A DNA stretch of 8,236 nucleotides from Hellea sp964472905 (GTDB lineage: Bacteria; Pseudomonadota; Alphaproteobacteria; Caulobacterales; Maricaulaceae): positions 1 to 8,236 of the forward strand of contig CAYYMI010000086.1 in assembly GCA_964472905.1 (NCBI GenBank), read 5' to 3'. Of the stretch, positions 4,869 through 8,236 are shown in pieces. How positions within the stretch are numbered: position 1 is the first letter of the stretch; every line of letters starts with the position of its first letter. The notes under the pieces were generated by a model that had not been told where the DNA came from, did no database searches, and was given only the letters and a program-made list of their open reading frames with translations. The translations under genes and the position numbers were made by a program.

Positions 4869-7072
4869 TGGCTAAAAAGAAAAGTGAAATCACAGCAGAG
4901 ATGGTTGCCGAACATGGTCTCTCTGAAAGTGAATATGAGATTATACTCGACAGATTAGGGCGCGAACCTAATCTTAATGAACTGGGTATCTTCTCAGTTA
5001 TGTGGTCAGAGCATTGCTCTTATAAATCATCTCGCCGTCATCTTGCGACATTTCTCACTAAAGGCGAAAAAGTCATTCAAGGTCCGGGTGAAAACGCTGG
5101 CGTAATCGATATTGGTGATGGTGACGCCATTATTTTCAAAATGGAATCCCATAACCATCCGTCTTATATCGAACCTTATCAGGGCGCTGCGACGGGTGTT
5201 GGCGGCATTATGCGGGATGTCTTTACCATGGGCGCGCGGCCAATTGCCCTCATGAATGCGCTTCGCTTTGGCGAACCTGATCATCCGAAAACCAAGTCTC
5301 TTGTGGACGGTGTTGTGGCCGGTATTGGCGGCTATGGAAATTGTGTTGGCGTTCCGACAGTGGGCGGCGAAACAAATTTTCACAAGGGTTATAACGGCAA
5401 TATCTTGGTCAATGCCATGTGCGTAGGGTTAGCCCGCACGGATAACGTCTTTTACTCGGCCGCCAAAGGCGTTGGGAATCCAATATTTTATGTTGGCTCG
5501 AAAACAGGCCGTGACGGTATTCACGGCGCGACTATGGCGTCAGCTGAATTTGATGATGATAGCGATGAAAAACGCCCAACGGTTCAGGTGGGTGACCCCT
5601 TTACGGAAAAGCTCCTCATTGAAGCCTGTCTCGAGCTTATGGCGACTGACGCCATTATCGCCATCCAAGATATGGGCGCGGCGGGCCTGACCTCTTCCTC
5701 GATTGAAATGGCGGATAAAGGCGGCGTCGGGATTGAACTTAATCTTGATAATGTGCCTCAGCGCGAAGAAAACATGACGCCCTATGAAATGATGCTCTCT
5801 GAATCTCAAGAACGCATGTTGATGGTGATAAAACCCGGGAAAGAACAACTCGCTTTTGATGTGTTTGAGAAATGGGAACTTGATGTCGCTCAGATCGGAA
5901 AGACAACAGACACAGGGCGGCTCGTTCTTAAACACCAACGCAAAAAAGTTTGCGATATTCCTATCGCGCCTCTCGCGGATGACGCGCCAAATTATGATCG
6001 GCCTTATATTATTCCAAAGCCCCGACCTGTGCTGACTTCAACAGATATACATGAAACCCAAGATTATAATGATGCGTTAGTTCGTATTATATCCTGCCCG
6101 GATATCGCGTCTAAACGCTGGATCTGGGAACAATATGACCGCCATGTTATGACCGACACGGTTGATAGTAGCCAGAGCGGCGGAGATGCGGCCATCGTGC
6201 GAATACATGGCACACAAAAGGCTGTTGCCATAACAACCGACGTCACACCCCGTTATGTCGAGGCTGACCCTTTTGAAGGTGGCAAGCAATGCGTGGCCGA
6301 AACCTGGCGAAATCTGACATGTGTGGGCGCTGACCCTATAGCGATTACGGACTGCCTCAACTTTGGCAATCCTGAGCGGCCTGATATTATGGGACAATTT
6401 GTGCGCGCCATCCAAGGCATGGATGAGGCGTGCCGCGCGTTTGATTACCCTGTGGTGTCCGGAAATGTCTCTCTTTATAATGAAACAAACGGCCAAGCTA
6501 TCCCGCCAACACCTGCTGTCGGCGGTGTGGGCTTAATCCCTGACCTCGCTCATTTTGCGACGCTGAATGGCGCGAAAGATGGTGATACGCTCATTATGCT
6601 AGGAGAAACCGCGGGATGGTTAGGAAGTTCTATTTATTTGCGTGAGATTTTACGGCGCGAAGATGGCGCACCCCCGCCAGTGGATTTAGAGGCTGAAAAA
6701 CGCAATGGTGATTATGTTCGCAAATTAATTCGTATGCGCCGCGTTAATGCTGTGCATGATCTATCCGATGGCGGTTTGGCGATAGCCGCATGTGAAATGG
6801 CCTTTACCAGTAATATTGGCGTAAGTTTATCAGGCGCGACCGGAATGCAGCCTCACGCCTGGTTATTTGGCGAAGATCAAGGCAGATATTTACTCTCCGT
6901 CGATCAGCACAGCGTTAACCCCATTATCTCAACTGCAAAAGGCAAAGGCGTATCTGCTCAAATTGTAGGTAAGGTTGGCGGGGATAGAATTACTGCGGCA
7001 GGCGCATTCGATGTCTCCCTTGAAGGTCTGCGTGAAAAACATGAAGGCTGGCTGCCAGAGTTTATGTCCTAA
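4868..7072 (+). CDS. purL: FGAM synthetase large subunit, small-type PurL
   Basis: A 734-residue synthetase subunit converting FGAR to FGAM with ATP and ammonia. This is the small-type PurL that needs separate PurS and PurQ, unlike the roughly 1,300-residue fused enzyme of enteric bacteria; both partners are immediately upstream. Two AIRS/PurM-like halves are visible. The first includes WSEHCSYKSSR (46-56), KMESHNHPS (91-99) in the substrate/nucleotide region, and QDMGAAGLTSSSIEM (267-281). The second includes TDCLNFGNPERP (494-505), SGNVSLYNE (531-539), HDLSDGGLA (630-638) and GEDQGRY (668-674). No frameshift or missing key block is seen. Start overlaps the purQ stop by one base; the TAA overlaps the ATG of bolA by one base. 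Confidence 0.98.
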   Translation: MAKKKSEITAEMVAEHGLSESEYEIILDRLGREPNLNELGIFSVMWSEHCSYKSSRRHLATFLTKGEKVIQGPGENAGVIDIGDGDAIIFKMESHNHPSYIEPYQGAATGVGGIMRDVFTMGARPIALMNALRFGEPDHPKTKSLVDGVVAGIGGYGNCVGVPTVGGETNFHKGYNGNILVNAMCVGLARTDNVFYSAAKGVGNPIFYVGSKTGRDGIHGATMASAEFDDDSDEKRPTVQVGDPFTEKLLIEACLELMATDAIIAIQDMGAAGLTSSSIEMADKGGVGIELNLDNVPQREENMTPYEMMLSESQERMLMVIKPGKEQLAFDVFEKWELDVAQIGKTTDTGRLVLKHQRKKVCDIPIAPLADDAPNYDRPYIIPKPRPVLTSTDIHETQDYNDALVRIISCPDIASKRWIWEQYDRHVMTDTVDSSQSGGDAAIVRIHGTQKAVAITTDVTPRYVEADPFEGGKQCVAETWRNLTCVGADPIAITDCLNFGNPERPDIMGQFVRAIQGMDEACRAFDYPVVSGNVSLYNETNGQAIPPTPAVGGVGLIPDLAHFATLNGAKDGDTLIMLGETAGWLGSSIYLREILRREDGAPPPVDLEAEKRNGDYVRKLIRMRRVNAVHDLSDGGLAIAACEMAFTSNIGVSLSGATGMQPHAWLFGEDQGRYLLSVDQHSVNPIISTAKGKGVSAQIVGKVGGDRITAAGAFDVSLEGLREKHEGWLPEFMS

Positions 7073-7311
7073 TGGCTATGACAGGTGAAGATATCACGGC
7101 CATGATCAAAGAGGCCCTTCCCGATGCACAGGTCGAGATGGTGGACTTGGCGGGCGATAATAATCACTGGAAAGCGGTGATTATCAGCAAAGCCTTTGAA
7201 GGCTTAAACCGCATCAAGCAACATCAACTCGTCTACGCCGCCTTAAAGGACAAAATGGACGGCGCTGACGGCGAGTTGCATGCGCTTGCCCTTGAAACTC
7301 GAACGCCATAA
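7072..7311 (+). CDS. bolA: BolA-family protein
   Basis: A 79-residue BolA/IbaG-type protein with a class II KH-like fold. BolA proteins pair with CGFS glutaredoxins to bind a [2Fe-2S] cluster and take part in iron sensing or cluster trafficking. Visible features are the loop DLAGDNNHW (25-33) with H32, the FEGLNRIKQHQLVYAAL stretch (42-58) with the near-invariant H51, and the C-terminal ELHALALETRTP (68-79). H32 and H51 are candidate cluster ligands by comparison with the family. The ATG at 7072 shares a base with the purL stop; an alternative ATG at 7078 would shorten it by two residues. The symbol is by family; it may be closer to the IbaG/BolA2 branch than to E. coli BolA. The gene for its expected partner is 37 bp downstream. 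Confidence 0.92.
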   Translation: MAMTGEDITAMIKEALPDAQVEMVDLAGDNNHWKAVIISKAFEGLNRIKQHQLVYAALKDKMDGADGELHALALETRTP

Positions 7312-7336
7312 CCTATCTTGACTATAGTGATTAATG

Positions 7337-7342
7337 AAAAGG
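7337..7342 (+). promoter_or_regulatory. Shine-Dalgarno that fixes the grxD start at 7349
   Basis: AAAAGG at 7337-7342 is six bases before the ATG at 7349. It lies downstream of the in-frame ATG at 7334, which has no such site, so the protein is taken to start MSAQAEI. Confidence 0.75.
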
Positions 7343-7348
7343 TCCTCT

Positions 7349-7675
7349 ATGTCCGCTCAAGCTGAAATTACCAAAACTGTCTCAGAAAACGATGTTGTGC
7401 TTTATATGAAGGGTACGCCCGTTTTTCCGCAATGCGGATTTTCGTCAACAGTTGTCCAAATTCTTGACTATGTCGGAGCGCCCTATGAGAGCGTGAATGT
7501 GCTAGACAACCCTGAAATCCGCCAAGGCATAAAAGATTTCAATAACTGGCCAACCATCCCGCAGATTTTCGTTAAAGGCGAATTTATTGGCGGCTGTGAT
7601 ATTGTGAAAGAAATGTTTGAAACCGGTGAATTGCGTAAATTGTTTGAAGACAATGGTATAACAACCGCCGCCTAA
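7349..7675 (+). CDS. grxD: Monothiol glutaredoxin, CGFS type (Grx4 family)
   Basis: A 108-residue single-domain monothiol glutaredoxin. CGFS glutaredoxins bind a labile [2Fe-2S] cluster with glutathione and hand it to apo-proteins or to BolA; they have little classical glutaredoxin activity. Visible features: K21-G-T-P (glutathione-binding lysine), the active site C29-G-F-S, WPTIPQIFVKGEFIGGCD (67-84) containing the TIP cis-Pro loop and the GGCD glutathione-contacting motif, and a C-terminal helix. It directly follows bolA, matching the functional pairing of the two families. The gene ends before a strong hairpin terminator. Confidence 0.96.
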   Translation: MSAQAEITKTVSENDVVLYMKGTPVFPQCGFSSTVVQILDYVGAPYESVNVLDNPEIRQGIKDFNNWPTIPQIFVKGEFIGGCDIVKEMFETGELRKLFEDNGITTAA

Positions 7676-7703
7676 AACACCCTACAAACTAAATTCCGAA
7701 CAT

Positions 7704-7737
7704 AAAAAAACCCGCAGGCAATGCCGCGGGTGATTTT
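7704..7737. terminator. Bidirectional Rho-independent terminator between grxD and rpsD
   Basis: CCCGC (7711-7715) pairs with GCGGG (7726-7730), and inner GGC (7717-7719) with GCC (7723-7725), with one bulged A and an AAT loop. On the minus strand the stem is followed at once by seven T (A run at 7704-7710), an ideal terminator for rpsD. On the plus strand it is followed by TGATTTTT, adequate for grxD. The genes are convergent, so one hairpin serves both. Confidence 0.85.
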
Positions 7738-7751
7738 TGAGTGGGGGCTCG

Positions 7752-8236
7752 CTAACGCGAGTAAAATTCCACAACAAGATTGGGTTCCATCACAACCGGA
7801 TATGGTACCTCATCAAAACTTGGAATACGGGTCAATGTCGCTTTCATAGCTTTTGGGTCAACACTGATATAATCAGGCAGCTCACGCTCCGGGCTTTCTA
7901 AGGCTTCTAGTACCAAAGCCATTGTTCTGGACTTTTCGCGCACTTCAACAACGTCGCCTTCTTTACAACGATAGGATGGAATATTGACGCGTTTACCGTT
8001 CACAAGCACATGGCCGTGATTAACAAATTGACGGGCTGCGAAAACAGTTGGAACAAATTTAGACCGATAGACAATCGCGTCTAAGCGGCGCTCTAAAAGA
8101 CCAATAAGGTTCTCGGACGCATCACCACGCTGACGCGTCGCTTCATCATATGTGCGGCGGAACTGCTTCTCTGTGATATTACCGTAATAGCCTTTAAGCT
8201 TTTGCTTAGCGCGAAGCTGCGTACCGAAATCGGAAA
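7752..8236 (-). CDS. rpsD: Small ribosomal subunit protein uS4, 5'-truncated by the window edge
   Basis: Ribosomal protein S4, a primary 16S rRNA-binding and assembly-initiating protein of the 30S subunit. The visible 160 residues are the C-terminal part of a protein normally about 205 long; the start lies beyond 8236. The visible N-terminal part reads SDFGTQLRAKQKLKGYYGNI, typical of the S4 N-terminal domain. The S4 RNA-binding domain follows, with LERRLDAIVYRSKFVPT (47-63), ARQFVNHGHVLVNGKRVNIP and the DVVEVREKSR strand; the protein ends VEFYSR then TAG. The GTG at 8009 is an internal valine codon, not a start. It is convergent with grxD and shares its terminator. Confidence 0.97.
   Translation of the reverse strand, partial: SDFGTQLRAKQKLKGYYGNITEKQFRRTYDEATRQRGDASENLIGLLERRLDAIVYRSKFVPTVFAARQFVNHGHVLVNGKRVNIPSYRCKEGDVVEVREKSRTMALVLEALESPERELPDYISVDPKAMKATLTRIPSFDEVPYPVVMEPNLVVEFYSR

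Noticed and set aside
5540..5938. Minus-strand frame of 132 codons inside purL
   Set aside because: It is antisense to conserved PurL motifs, with no sign of an independent gene.
7318..7328. TTGACT and TATAGT near the bolA-grxD gap as a promoter
   Set aside because: The two hexamers overlap rather than being 16-18 bp apart, and no partner element lies at the right distance.

Overview
The window looks like chromosomal DNA of an alphaproteobacterium with moderate GC for that class (roughly mid to high 40s by eye). The evidence is the gene order ζ-subunit/DUF1476, purC, purS, purQ, purL, bolA, grxD next to rpsD, which is familiar from alphaproteobacteria, the DUF1476 gene itself (a family largely confined to this class), and TTAA-N7-TTAA boxes of the kind bound by the cell-cycle regulator CtrA. 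A marine Hyphomonadaceae/Maricaulales-like lineage is a guess from GC and CtrA-type sites, not a demonstrated assignment.

Layout: bases 1-1162 hold the 3' part of purB. An AT-rich gene-free stretch (1163-1501) follows and carries three CtrA-type boxes spaced exactly 39 bp apart. Next come two small exported thioredoxin-fold paralogues in tandem (1502-1978 and 2171-2632), separated by a strong intrinsic terminator. A small minus-strand gene (2669-2989) encodes the ATP synthase ζ inhibitor. From 3181 to 7675 runs a tightly packed plus-strand set: purC, purS, purQ, purL, bolA, grxD. It is preceded by a leader that can fold so that the purC ribosome-binding site lies in a bulge. A bidirectional terminator separates grxD from the convergent, partial rpsD on the minus strand (7752-8236).

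How the genes work together: PurS, PurQ and PurL form the three-part FGAM synthetase. PurC (SAICAR synthetase) and PurB (adenylosuccinate lyase) act later in de novo purine synthesis, and PurB also makes AMP. BolA and the CGFS monothiol glutaredoxin form a known iron-sulfur/iron-sensing pair; bolA is coupled to purL by overlapping stop and start codons. The ζ protein restrains ATP hydrolysis by F1Fo-ATPase. The unusual part is the exported thioredoxin-like pair: one copy has CAPC but Thr at the expected cis-Pro position, while the other lost both active-site cysteines but kept that Pro. I see no CRISPR array, IS element, tRNA, rRNA or phage gene.
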